Assembly: GCA_037976565.1 (NCBI GenBank)
Contig: CP137679.1
Span: 5,733,710-5,797,709, forward strand
Direction of reading: 5' to 3'
DNA: 64,000 bases
Source: Mesocentrotus franciscanus
Lineage: Eukaryota; Echinodermata; Echinoidea; Camarodonta; Strongylocentrotidae
A program made the position numbers and the translations under genes. The notes below the pieces were generated by a model. It made no database searches, had not been told where the DNA came from, and saw only the letters and a list, made by a program, of their open reading frames with translations. Numbering within the stretch: position 1 is the first letter of the stretch; the number at the start of each line of letters is the position of its first letter. Below are positions 1 through 12,700 of this stretch, piece by piece.

Positions 1-27
1 CAGCAAAGGGGTCCTTAGGCTCCGCAC
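1..27 (-). other. DENND1: Start of DENND1 3' UTR
   Basis: Only 27 bases follow the stop codon inside the window. No polyadenylation signal is present, so the transcript continues past base 1. Confidence 0.7.
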
Positions 28-756
28 TCAACGTTGCGGTCTTGATGGGTGCCAGGGTGTCTTGAAAGGGTTTGTGCTGGGTTGGTGAGGCACTGGAGGC
101 TGAGAAGAGGAAAAGGGGTTTGACGGAGCTGAGGGCACAGGTGCTGACTCGGAGGAAGAGTTGGTGACATTCGACAGAGACATCGACAGAAGATCACCGA
201 GGGCACTACTGTTCCTGACTAGCTTTTGGGAAGCTGGTGCTTCCTGACCCTGCACTGGTGCCACTGATCCCTGTCCCAATGGAGCGACTGGTAAGGATGA
301 TGGCTGTGATATATCAAGCTTGTTAAAGTACAGTCCATATTCCTCCAATAACTCTGTGCCTTGTGTTTTTCGCTTACTAGTGTCAGCACTGTCGGCCGAT
401 CCCTCTAATGCTACAAGAGGTTCAAAGTTGTCCTCAAATTGACACTTTATTGGACTATCCAAACTGTCTTGTGTTATATCAATTAAAGTACACTGGTTAG
501 AGTTATTTGATGATGATTGATGGCGGGTATATGTAGGCGGTGGTGGGGGTGGCGCATTACGGGGTCTGCTCTTTGGTGGGAGGGGTAGGGGTAGGAGTCC
601 AGCTCCTTGATCTTTATCACTAGAAGATAAATCCATCCTAGCAAGACTACTGGAACTACTACGGTTGCTTCTTAAACTGATCTCATCTTCCTGTTTCTTC
701 TTCTCCCGCCTTCTACGAGCCGGGGCTAGGGGAGTTGCAGATTGCTCACCGGGGGC
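28..756 (-). CDS. DENND1: DENND1 last coding exon, AP-2/EH-binding tail
   Basis: A 729-nt phase-0 exon with acceptor TTGTTACAG encodes residues 622-863 and a TGA stop. Visible features: polybasic RRRREKKK near residue 635; a proline-rich run (LLPLPLPPKSRPRNAPPPPP, 675-694) with an SH3-type RxxPxxP; FEDNF (728-732), an FxDxF motif of the type that binds the AP-2 alpha ear; and two NPF motifs (834-836, 850-852), ligands of EH-domain proteins. Inference: the tail links the exchange factor to endocytic adaptors, as in vertebrate connecdenns. Confidence 0.92.
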   Translation of the reverse strand, partial: APGEQSATPLAPARRRREKKKQEDEISLRSNRSSSSSLARMDLSSSDKDQGAGLLPLPLPPKSRPRNAPPPPPPTYTRHQSSSNNSNQCTLIDITQDSLDSPIKCQFEDNFEPLVALEGSADSADTSKRKTQGTELLEEYGLYFNKLDISQPSSLPVAPLGQGSVAPVQGQEAPASQKLVRNSSALGDLLSMSLSNVTNSSSESAPVPSAPSNPFSSSQPPVPHQPSTNPFKTPWHPSRPQR

Positions 757-3700
757 CTGTAACAAAAAATAAAGAGTTATGACTTCCATTCAGTGCGATA
801 CACAGAGCATATACTACATAAATTCAATTGCAACAAAATGACATACTGTGTACACTACTGATATACTTGCTTCTACTTCTTGTAAAAGTAAGGAATATAT
901 GTGTACAATGTACATATAGGGTGTCTAAAAAATGCAATAAGATTTTGATTGGAATATCATGAGAAGTTCTCAATCATACTCAGTGAAATTGTGTGTGTAT
1001 GTTTGTCGTAGGATTCTCTAAAACATGTGAATTTCACAAGAATTTAAGCTAAAACTACAAAGCTAAGACTGATTTTGTAAAACCTACCATTTGTCAAAAG
1101 CTACATGAGAGCTCGTTAAATAGCTTCGGCGCATAGTAAGTGTGTACTTGTCTCTTCTGCATTTCCAAACAAACCTCTCCATTGAAGTTATTCCAACTCA
1201 TTGACTCTTGGTGAAATCACCCCTCACACATTTAAGATTAATTTTTCATTTAGAATGTCATGAAAATATCTTTAAAATATAATTTTATTACAAGCAAAAT
1301 AAAATAATCAGAGAAGTTTCTAAAGTAAATGACAACTCACTTATTTGTTCAACTTCATATTTGAATCGTTATGTCAAAAATTATCATAACTAGGTATTTT
1401 TTACTCAGATTCTTGTGAAATTCACTGGAAGATGAAAAGGTAATACTACGAAATTGCTTATGAAATTTCAATGAGGATGGACTTGTAATTTTAAAGACAT
1501 TGCCAATCAGAACCTTGTTGAATTTTTTAGGAGACACCCTGTGTATGTATGTTCAGCAGTCTCCTACAGCCATTTGATTAAGCTTTATATTGTGCTTAAA
1601 CACTGTGAAACGAGCACAAAAATGTATGACCTAATTGCATGGTGAATAAATACATGCCATGCTGTGGAAAACAAGATGTTTGGGACGTTCTTCCCATAGG
1701 GTACTAGGTGTATGTTTGTAAGAGGAATTGTCCAGAGGGTACGGTCAGGGGAATTGTCCAGAGGGTACGGTCAGGAGAATTGTCCAGAGGGTACGGTCAG
1801 GGAATTGTCCAGAGGGGTGCAATGTACATTTCACCGGGTAGTTGTGCAGATGAATTAAGATATATATATCATTATTGCGCTCCTGCATATTGTCCAGGCT
1901 ATGAGCTTCAATTAGAAACACTTACATACTGTATTCATGAATTTTTCCTGGAAGCTTTGAAACAAATTAAAAATTACAGATTCATATTCAGTGATTTGAA
2001 AATGATAATTGTAGTCCTTCTTTTCGTTCAAAATGACTATCTGCATGTCTTTTAGTTCATTTCTAAATTATGAACATCAACATGACACTTAGGTTAAAAC
2101 CTTCTAAAAGACACATGACACCACATCTTATGTTCTTACTTTCTCTTCCTAATGCATATTTACTCTACAATCTGCAGTAAGCTCCAAAATGGCCAACAGC
2201 TATAACCAAGGACCTTTAGCAAATTGTATTTTCACCCAAGAGTCCTTTCTACCCACATTTATACTAAGAGGCTCTCAGATTACTAGTCTGGGATAATATA
2301 CTGAAGACATGTAAATGTAAGACACCATAACCTCTCTCTGAGGCATGATCCTTTAGTATAAGATCTGTTCATAATTTGAGGATCAAGAAATGGACACAAA
2401 TGCTAAATCACTTAAGGCCTGTCTTCATCAGACAAAAGTTTAGCCCAATCTCATATTAGCCAGCTAATTTGCATCTTCATCAGCCCGCAGTTGCAATTAG
2501 CTGGCTATTTGGTCAAGAAAATATCCCAAGAAATATTGGTCTTGTTTCCAAAACAGCACACTATCTGGGAAATAGCAGGCTAATTTGCGCCCGTCCGAGC
2601 TAGTTTGTAATGAGCGTATCGGTCTGGTGAAGACGCAATTTCAAGCTTCGGGAAAATATCCCGAGTCTGAAAATAGCGGGTTATTTTACAACTTTGGTCT
2701 GATGAAGACAGGACTATTGTGTTTGAGACAACATTCCAATTATGTGAAGCCAATATCTTACCCTGGGAAGACCCTAAGGGACTGTCATACCTGACAGTTA
2801 CAAAACTGCTTAAAGGTTGTTGATTCGCTCATGTTTGACTAATTGACTTTTTTAACTATTATAATGTATGTCTGCGACTTTATTGCCAAATCAAAGATAT
2901 CCAAACCTAAGCTCCAATCAATCAGAAAAATCACATAACAATAAACAAAAACTCCAATTAAGTCACCCCACAAACGTTTGGCAGGAAAAATAAGCACTTT
3001 GATATCCTGAGTTACCATTTGTAATTTAATTAAATGAAATAAACTCAATATATCTCTCTGCTTTTGTGATCACATCCCATGATCTCTTCAGGCTAGAACA
3101 ACAAATTTAAACTACTATAACAATGATTAACAGCTGGCCCGGCTATAAAAATATTGTTAGGAGAAAATTAAAGGTTGTATTATTACAAGAAGATGTCATA
3201 AACGGATCAGAATTAATGCATCTCAAGTAGAAAAAAAAATCATAAATACCTCTCTGTGGTGCAGATCAAATCACATTCCAGACTAAAGAGGTCAATTGGA
3301 AACCACATCATCAATACCTCAATCAGCATTAATAGACAGATATTTGCAACATTTTCCCAAACTAGTAATCTGTGAGCACTTTGAGACATTTTAAATGAGC
3401 ACTACATAAACCCAGATTAAACATGTATTACTATACTACATTTTAGTGTGAAGAGTTTGTTCTAAACACAGGCATTTTTGAGAAATTGCATGTTTAGTGT
3501 CGTCTTTCAGGATTTATGCTTTACTGATACATGAATATTATGAATATTTCACGAATGGAACTGTGTCACTAGTATTAATCCACAGTATAAGTCAACATAT
3601 GATTAGAGTCTGTTCAAATTAATAAATCTATAAAAAAACAGAGCTCAGGATCAGAATCAGATCAGGATAACTGTTTTAAATAAAGCGCTTTACCAGTTAC

Positions 3701-6700
3701 AACAAACCTGACCACATTCTATTACGATAATGCACTTTACAGTGCACACTCTCGAACCCTAAATGATAGCATTCCAGCCAGTCGCCCTTTTTCGGGCGTA
3801 CACATGCTAAACCAACCACACTGACATCCGCATCCTATCGGGTAGCCATTTAGCACCTGGGTTGAGATGAGCAATGTAGATAAAATGCCTTGCTCAAGGA
3901 CATAAGTGCTGTGCCAAGAATCAAACCCACAACCTTTGCATTGCCAGTGGAATGATTAGACCACTTGACTACAACACCTCTATATAATTAAGGCTGAGAT
4001 TTCTCAGTAAACTATCATATTGCTTTATTGCTTTGAAAACCCAACTCCACAAGCTATTTCATTCCATTCCACAAATTATCCCCTCAGTCTCTGAGACAGT
4101 GGGATAATACAGCAATCAATATTGATGGTAACTGTCAAGAGTCTCAAGCCTAGATTTACTTGAATAATCCAGACACAATTACTGCCTAGTATTTGTCCCA
4201 GTTTTATGGTTATGGAACACACCGTCTGACCTCATATTGAGTCACCTCCACGTACATTTTACTTTCGTTGCACACTGTGCTCACTCCTTTAAAGCACAAG
4301 TCCATTCTCATAATTATATCAAGCTGATAAAGTTAAATAAACAGATCAGTCATAGTTTGAAGAGAATCTGATACAGCATAAGAAGAATTTGTAAAATTTG
4401 CAAATGATCATACATAAATCAGCAACTCTATATTTCCCATGTGAGTAGCTGTCAGTTAGTTTTGTAGTGTGAAGTATTAGAGAAGTATGCTCCTCCTCTT
4501 GTTTGGTGAGGAATAGAAATAGAAATTTATATTTTGAAACAGGGCATGTGTAAGATATGTATTAAAGAACATGTATATCTCCATGTAAATCCAATAATTT
4601 AACTATAGAATAGAAATACATTATGGTTAAATGTTCTATTTTGACAATAATGGAAATGTATGAAATATAATGCAAAAAAACATTATAAGAACATATTTAT
4701 AAATCCAAAATATCTTCCGAACAGGCATGGTACAGGCATGGAAATGTTCCATGTTAACAAAAATGTTCCATTTTGAGGAAAATGGAAATGTGTGGAAATA
4801 TTTACAAAACATATTAAGAGCAACTGCAAAGGGTAATAATGAGGTGTTAAGTGTTCTTTATCTTTAAATGCATTTTCATTCAAACATTCTGATTTATTTA
4901 ATCATTTTTAATATTATTCAATAAGCAAAAAGGGTGTCAGTTTGGATTTTGCCTTTGAATACCCATTTTACATGTGGGGTTATGATGAAATATCTCATCT
5001 ACAACATTCAATAACAAATATTTTTTTAAACACTAAAATGAGATACATGTATGTGTCTCAGTAAGTAACACCTACAGGAAATTTTCACTTTTTATGTTAA
5101 ATGCATTTTAAAATGTACTACCGGTTAGGGCCAGAACCTTTCCAAGGAGATTTCCAAGCATTTAACCCTAATAAGGCCATAATGGCCCCCCCCCCCCTCC
5201 GCAATTTTTCTGATTGTTCGGATACGCATACTGATGACGCCCCGCCGCTTCATGACTTTTTTCTTTCGAGTCTTGCGCATCTTTTAAAACAATTTTTTTG
5301 AAAATCGGACCTACCGTTACAAAGTCACGTGACCTTTTGTCTTTACATGTTGGCCCGAAAATCGCTCATTTTCGTGATTTGTGTACAAAACATATGGAAA
5401 TATTATTTTTCCTAAAAAGAGAAAAAACATTGGTTATTTGGTCTTGTTTAAAGTTTAGGCGTTTGTTTTGGGGGTCAAAATAGTTGAATTATAGTTAAAA
5501 ATTTTAAAGAAAATTTCTAAATAATGTTTCTAGTTTTCAATGTCTATCTTAAAGCATTCCTTGACCTGTGACCTGACCTGTGACCTCACAATCCATAAAC
5601 CTTTATTACAATTCAATAAAGAATACTTTTCTTGGTCCAGATTTCTGAGCAGGTAAAAGTTTTATATTCAAATGGTTCAAACTACCTGAAGCCTTTTCAA
5701 GTCTTTTCAAGAGGTATTCTTTATTGATGAGGTATCAAAGGATTATTATGACAAAATATATTCTGTCAATAAACTAACAAGTGAAATAGAATATAGTGGA
5801 TCTATTAAACGACAGAGAAATGCATGCATTTATACCAAGGATTACTGAAAATAAGATTTGTTTTTTCAATTATTCAAATATTCACATAGAAAGATAAAGA
5901 AAAGATATACAGACAGGGAGATTGTGTTACAGGGAGAGAAAGTGAGAAAGGGGATAGAGGGTGTGAGAGAGAGAGAGGGTGTGGTGGGAGAGAGTGTTGG
6001 AGAGACAGGAGAGTGAGAGAGAGAGTGAGTGAGAAAGGGGAGAGAGGGGAGAGAATGGGGAGGGGGTGAGAGAGGGAGGGGGTGAGAGAGAGAGGGGAGG
6101 GAGAGATAGATAGGTAGAAAGAGAGAGAGAGAGAGAGAGGGGGAGGGGTGGAAGAGAAAGGGGAAGAGGAAGAGATAGAGACAGGGAGAGAACAAGGAAA
6201 TAGAAGAGCATAATATTAGAGGCTGCTGTGTGAAAGTGTGGAAATACATGTATCACACTTTGCTATTCTATTATGAAGCCCTGTGCAACAGTACATAAAA
6301 ATACCCTCAGGATTTCTACAATCTACAATCTACATTTTTGTGGCAAGAAACTGCAGCAACTGTAACAATTCTGTAGTTATCAGTCACTATAGTGATATCA
6401 TTATTATGTGGCATGAAACTTTTGCGAATCTCAACTTATCATGAAATTTGTGAAATTCAGCAAAGGCAAAGTTTACAGTACACTGAACACTTGTTACATG
6501 TAAAAACCAGTGAGAAAAAAACCAGTGAGAAAAAAAGCAATGTNNNNNNNNNNNNNNNNNNNNNNNNNNNNNNNNNNNNNNNNNNNNNNNNNNNNNNNNN
6601 NNNNNNNNNNNNNNNNNNNNNNNNNNNNNNNNNNNNNNNNNNNNNNNNNNNNNNNNNNNNNNNNNNNNNNNNNNNNNNNNNNNNNNNNNNNNNNNNNNNN

Positions 6701-9700
6701 NNNNNNNNNNNNNNNNNNNNNNNNNNNNNNNNNNNNNNNNNNNNNNNNNNNNNNNNNNNNNNNNNNNNNNNNNNNNNNNNNNNNNNNNNNNNNNNNNNNN
6801 NNNNNNNNNNNNNNNNNNNNNNNNNNNNNNNNNNNNNNNNNNNNNNNNNNNNNNNNNNNNNNNNNNNNNNNNNNNNNNNNNNNNNNNNNNNNNNNNNNNN
6901 NNNNNNNNNNNNNNNNNNNNNNNNNNNNNNNNNNNNNNNNNNNNNNNNNNNNNNNNNNNNNNNNNNNNNNNNNNNNNNNNNNNNNNNNNNNNNNNNNNNN
7001 NNNNNNNNNNNNNNNNNNNNNNNNNNNNNNNNNNNNNNNNNNNTACCCTTAAGTTTGAAGTTAAATCTCAAATGGTTCTTGAGATATCGCGCTAACAAAC
7101 TCAATCAATGGAATTTCATAAGTTGACCTCTGTGACCTGTGACCTTTGACCTACGTACTCCAAAATCTAATCAGATCGTCTTCCTATGGTGATAAATACT
7201 ATTCCCAGTCTTAAGTTTAAATCTTAAATGGTTCTTGAGATATTGTGATAACGGTCAAACGGGACGGACGCACGGACGGACAACCCAAAACATGATGCCC
7301 CGGCACCACCTTCGGTGGCGGAGGCATAAAAAAGCAATGTATCATTCTTATAAAACACACAGCACACCAGTCAATGTAAAAAAAGGCCTAAATCTGGATA
7401 CTGGGTACTGTAAATGTGGTAATATTCGTGGTACATTAATTTTCGTGGATTTCGCGCTAAAGTCGGTGTCCGCGAATTTTAGAACTCGCGAAAATATATG
7501 CATGACTTCTTATGCGTGTTTTGAACGGGCTGAAATGCGTGCAACGCGAATTTAAGAACCCGTGCATATGTTTTGGGATCGCTCATCGCAAAAAATTAAT
7601 CACACGAAAATAACAGCGTTTACAGTATTACTTTATTATGTGGCATGCACTAATACTATGTCACATGAATCCTTATATACACTCCATTGTCATTTACACA
7701 GTTAGAGAACATATCCTGTGCCAAATTTGGATGGAAGCCACTGGAAATGCAAAACCTTTTTATATTTGATAAAAATGAATTTTGTGAAATTACAAGATAT
7801 ATTTAAGAAAATGCCAGAAAATCATAGAGCCCTGATTTTGAAGGAAAGGTGATTCTGTTAACAGAGATACATTTGATAACCCTGAAGTAATGCCAGATGC
7901 TATCATTATTGTCTACATCAGGCATAGATCTATTGTGTAGCCATACAAAATGTTTACCTATAGGCATGGGTCCCTCCAGTGTCAGTTTACACCTACTTCT
8001 AACATCAAGCTGTCAGAGCCATGAAATTATGACAGATATTGGAATGTCATACAGCACTTTAATACTTCTTGTTTAAAGGCATCGTTTAACAATGTTAAAT
8101 CTGAGATGCATGGCCCTATGTGTTATCAGTGTCTGTGATATGGTGTAATAATGAAGCCCTGAAAAAAATGGCGCTTCAAAATGATCATGAAGTGCCTCAA
8201 AAAGTAAAAATCTTTGAGTGACCAGTTTTACCATACTCATTTTCCCAATAGACTGTATTATTATGAAAACTGTTAGAAAAATGCAAAATTTGATTTTGAT
8301 TTCCAATCATAAATATCTTGATAATCAGACAGGCGATCGGCTTGTAAAATTCATGGGGTTCCTTACTGACCTAAAGGTTTATAATTATCATTGCAGCATG
8401 AGCTAAATCCAGGATTTTGTTTCAGAATCTGAGACAAAGTTACCCAATCCCCCGGGCCCAATCCCTTGAAGTCACGGCGTGTATGAACTTATACCCACTT
8501 CATACTACTACATATACCGTACTCACACTTTGTATCACTTCTGCCCAGGACAAAAGGGTTTTATGCAATGTTATGGACTGGAAATTCAGGACAGTTGCAT
8601 AAATAGAAAAATGACTGATTCCCCACAAGAAGTCATATATGTAATGTTAAAATCAAGTCAATAAAGGAAGCAAAATAGTAAATGACTTGTTATTGTCAAT
8701 GTGCCTGATGCTAACAAGAATTGTACTTGAGCCCTGATTGGATGTTAGCTTAGCTTTACGGTTAGATAATGTTGGGTCACGGATTCAGGTCAGGAATCAA
8801 GTAGTAGATTACACCACAAGTGCCGCTGGTGCACAGGTCCTTCAGGCAATAATCATTAAAGGGCAATCCAACCCTTGTAATAAGTTGATTTGTATGAAAG
8901 CAGAAAAATAACAGAAACAGAATGGCAAAAGTTTGAAATGAATCAGACCAATAGTAAGGAAGTTATGAATGTTTGAAATATGAGATCACTAAGTCTATGC
9001 GAATCTCAAATTGGTAGTTCTGTCAGTGGAATGTGACATAGGACGTGGATAAATGTAACTCTCCCATTTGCCGTGTACAAGAATATAATTAATTTCCATT
9101 TTTGTCGTAAGTTCCTACTCCCTTGGGGCGCTACTCAAAATATATTATAGATAGCATATTATTATAGGTCCTCTAAAAAGAATAGACCCTCCTGAGCAAT
9201 GAATTATTGAAATTTTTAATTTTAATCATTTTTATATGTTGGAACAGATGGGAAAGTAGTCTGGCACTACATCACATTGACATTACCACTTCAGCCAATT
9301 TGAAGTGCCCATACGTATTGTGATTACAACTTTCAAAAATTTACAACTTTCTTATACTTTGTTAGATTTAATTGAAACTTTCATCAGTTTGCTTGACTGA
9401 ATTTTCTGCTTTCTTTTAGAGTAGTTGTATATTTGGGTTGGACTTCCCTTTAATTGCAGGACTCTTCAAATAATGTCCGCAAAGGCAATGTTGTAAGAGT
9501 AAATTTGTTTTAATAATATGCATAAATGTAGTTCTTTTTATTTTGCCACACCCAAACACAGTCACACATCCACACACACACTCTTTTGAGCAAGTTTGTG
9601 CTTCCCACAACTGCTCCAAAACAGTCGCAGTCCTATTTTCATGCTTGCAACCATTTTGAACTAGATGGAACTTCGACTGCGCCCAGTCGAAAATGATGCC

Positions 9701-12700
9701 TTCGCCATAGAGCAATTTTACAAACCAAAACGGAAGCAATTTTTAATATTTAAGTTTGATTGTAATCCATTAACGGGTTCTCAGAATATCGTGATTACAA
9801 GCTATTTTTCATATACATGGCTCTGCAAGATAAATACATGTCCTGAGTTTGATAGTAATCCATCTGTCGGTTCCAATTATAATGCATTTACAAGCTATTT
9901 ATATGCATACATAATGAGCCCCATGACCTTTGACCTGATCAGTTCATTGGCTCTGCAAGATACATAAACATGTCTTGAGTTTGATGGTAATCTGTCTATC
10001 GGTTCTCAAGATAATGCGATCACAAGCTATTTTTAATACATAATAAGCCCCACAACTTTTGACCTTTGACCTCATGACCCTACTAAAATCTAATCAGTTT
10101 ATTGGCTCTGCAAGATACATACATGTCTTGAGTTTAATGGTAATCCGTCCACCAGTTCTAATGATAGTGTGATCATATGCATACATAATGAGCCCTGTGA
10201 CCTTTGACCTTTAACCTCGTGACCCCAAAACCTAATCAGTTCATCGGCTCTGCAAGATACATACATGTCCCAAGTTTGGCGGGAATCCATCAATCGGTTC
10301 TTGAGACAATGCGATCACGAGCTATTTTTGCATACATAATAAGCCCTGTGACATATGACCTTGACCTCGTACCCCCAAAATCTAATCAGTTCATAGGCTT
10401 TGCAAGATACATACGTGACCAAGTTTGGCGGTAATCCATCAATCCGTTCTTCAGCTAACGCGATCACGAGCTATTTTTGTATACATAATGAGCCGTGACC
10501 TTTGACCTTGTGACCCCAAAATCTAATCAGTTCATTTGCTCTGCAAGATACATACATGTCCCAAGTTTGGCGGGAATCCATCAATCGGTTCTTGAGACAA
10601 TGCGATCACGAGCTATTTTTGCATACATAATAAGCCCCGTGACATATGACCTTGACCTCGTGCCCCCAAAATCTAATCAGTTCATAGGCTTTGCAAGATA
10701 CATACATGACCTAAGTTTGGCGGTAATCCATCAATCGGTTCTTCAGCTAACGCGATCACGAGCTATTTTTGTATACATAATGAGCCCTGTGACCTTTGAC
10801 CTTGTGACCCCAAAATCTAATCAGTTCATTTGCTCTGCAAGATACATACATGACCCAAGTTTGGCGGTGATCCATCAATAGGTTCTTGAGATAACGTGAT
10901 CACGAGAATGGGACGTACAGCCGTACGGACGGACGGACAGACAACCAGAAAACATAATGCCTCCGGCTACTTTGTAGCGGAGGCATAAAAACCCTTTTAA
11001 AGGAATCACTAACCCGATTCAGTGACCCACAGCATTTATAGGGGCTTTAATAGGGGCATTTATCTTCATTAGATATCTTCTATAACTAGGGAAGACAATG
11101 TCACAAAATGTATAACTACTGTATGCTATCCCAAAGAGAGGAAATATACACAAATTGAATGCTTAGTGATGCATGAATCTCACTCTTCAGGTATGATAAG
11201 TCATGTGACGTTACTATAGCATAGATTACCCAAGTGGTCAACTTTTTAAAGTATTTGCAAAAATATAAATAATTTATTCATGAATATTTTTAGAGTTTAT
11301 AACATGAACACTTTTGCCAATTGAATTTATTTAGCTTAATCTTAGCATCACCTTGATACAATGATACATGTTTTATGCACCTGTTACAATATTGTTGTGC
11401 ATTATCAATACATTTTGATGAACAAAATCAATGACAAAGAGGGTGAATTTCTATGGAGGTGATCCTGCATGATACAAGTACCATAGGGAGCTTCGACGGC
11501 TGAAGCTTTCCTTACAACATGCCTTTAGGAAAATCCTTTGAAATTTGGATAGTGGCATTTGAAGTGCAACAAACTTCATTGAAATGAAATGTAGTATTCT
11601 CTTCATATAATTATGACTCGTCTAACTTTAGATGCTTAATTTAGGGTTCTAAAATGTTTTATAATCAAATGGAAACAAGCCTCTAAAAATATGTATCAAT
11701 ATCTGTTTTTGCCCTCATCACATTGCTTTAATGAATAGAATTGATTAACACTCAGGATTTCTATATTACAGTGCGTCCCAGAAAAAACGAAACCGAGAAT
11801 TATTGATATTTTATCATAACTTAATCACAATTATAATTAATAAATGACACATATTTGTAAAGCTTAGAGCCTCCTCTTTCATTTGATGCAACTCATGTGA
11901 TGCATATTTCACGCATGAGTGATTGAAATCAATTTGAAGAGAGGGAACCAAAAAGTAATTTGGCGGACGGTATTTGAATTTCAAAGAGAAAATCACATTT
12001 CTAGAAAGTTCAGTTTCTGCCCTTTCATATGACACCTCAATCGGGAAAAATGAGCAAGGAATAACAAAGTTCTGTTTGTTTAAAGTGATGCTCATTTGTT
12101 GTGTAGTAAGCAAATATACCTGAAATAAGTTTCTTTTTTTCATATAGCGGTATGTAAAATGGATAACTATTTAAACATACATGTACTTCAACTAAAAACC
12201 AAAAACATGAAATGAAAAGTTTTGGTTTCTGTTTTAGGAAGAAAAGCATAGCCATTCTCAGTCACAAAACAATCTTTGACAATCACATTCTTGGGCAGCA
12301 TTTGCAGCCCATGGTACAGAAGAGGTCAAAAATAAAGTAACACTCATTCATGTCAAATTACCTGTCCAACTTTGTCTTGCTCTTCCGCCGAAGGCTGCTG
12401 CTGTGACGAAGAGGCATTGAACTTATTAAGTAACGGTTGCACTGAAGGCATAAGATCCATACTGCTATATCTGGCAGGCAGCGAAGCATCGTCCCTCAAG
12501 AACTGCTCTAGGGTCATTGATTCAGATCCATCCACCTCCAGGACTTCATAGTGTCTGGTCCCACGCACCCTGTCAAATTGAAAGCAATGGCCATCCACCC
12601 AAGACATGACACATTTAACAGAAATACATGTAGCCCCGCAAATCATAGATAAAATTGTTTTTTTGCGAACGATGTTAAGAGTTGGTCATATATCAGCAAT

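Larger units (their letters stand above)
757..12361 (-). other. DENND1 last intron, 11.6 kb, repeat-filled
   Basis: It holds inverted-repeat elements, a 27-bp tandem array, a tRNA-derived SINE, a GA-rich tract, the assembly gap and the first composite tandem-array element, each listed separately. Stretches 2717-3654, 3986-5920, 6256-6543 and 10990-11768 show no gene or recognisable element apart from A/T-rich sequence. Confidence 0.7.

Noticed and set aside
5866..6256. Ser/Pro/Leu-rich ORFs on the minus strand
   Set aside because: Low-complexity translation of the GA tract, seen in two overlapping frames.
6392..7126. Long ORFs of 180-244 residues
   Set aside because: They cross the 500-N gap; unknown bases only appear open.
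10204..10881. Open frames with MTFDLVTPKSNQFI... repeats
   Set aside because: They are translations of the tandem monomers; the same peptide reappears at 37604-38287 from the sister array, and the monomer length wobbles, breaking the frame.
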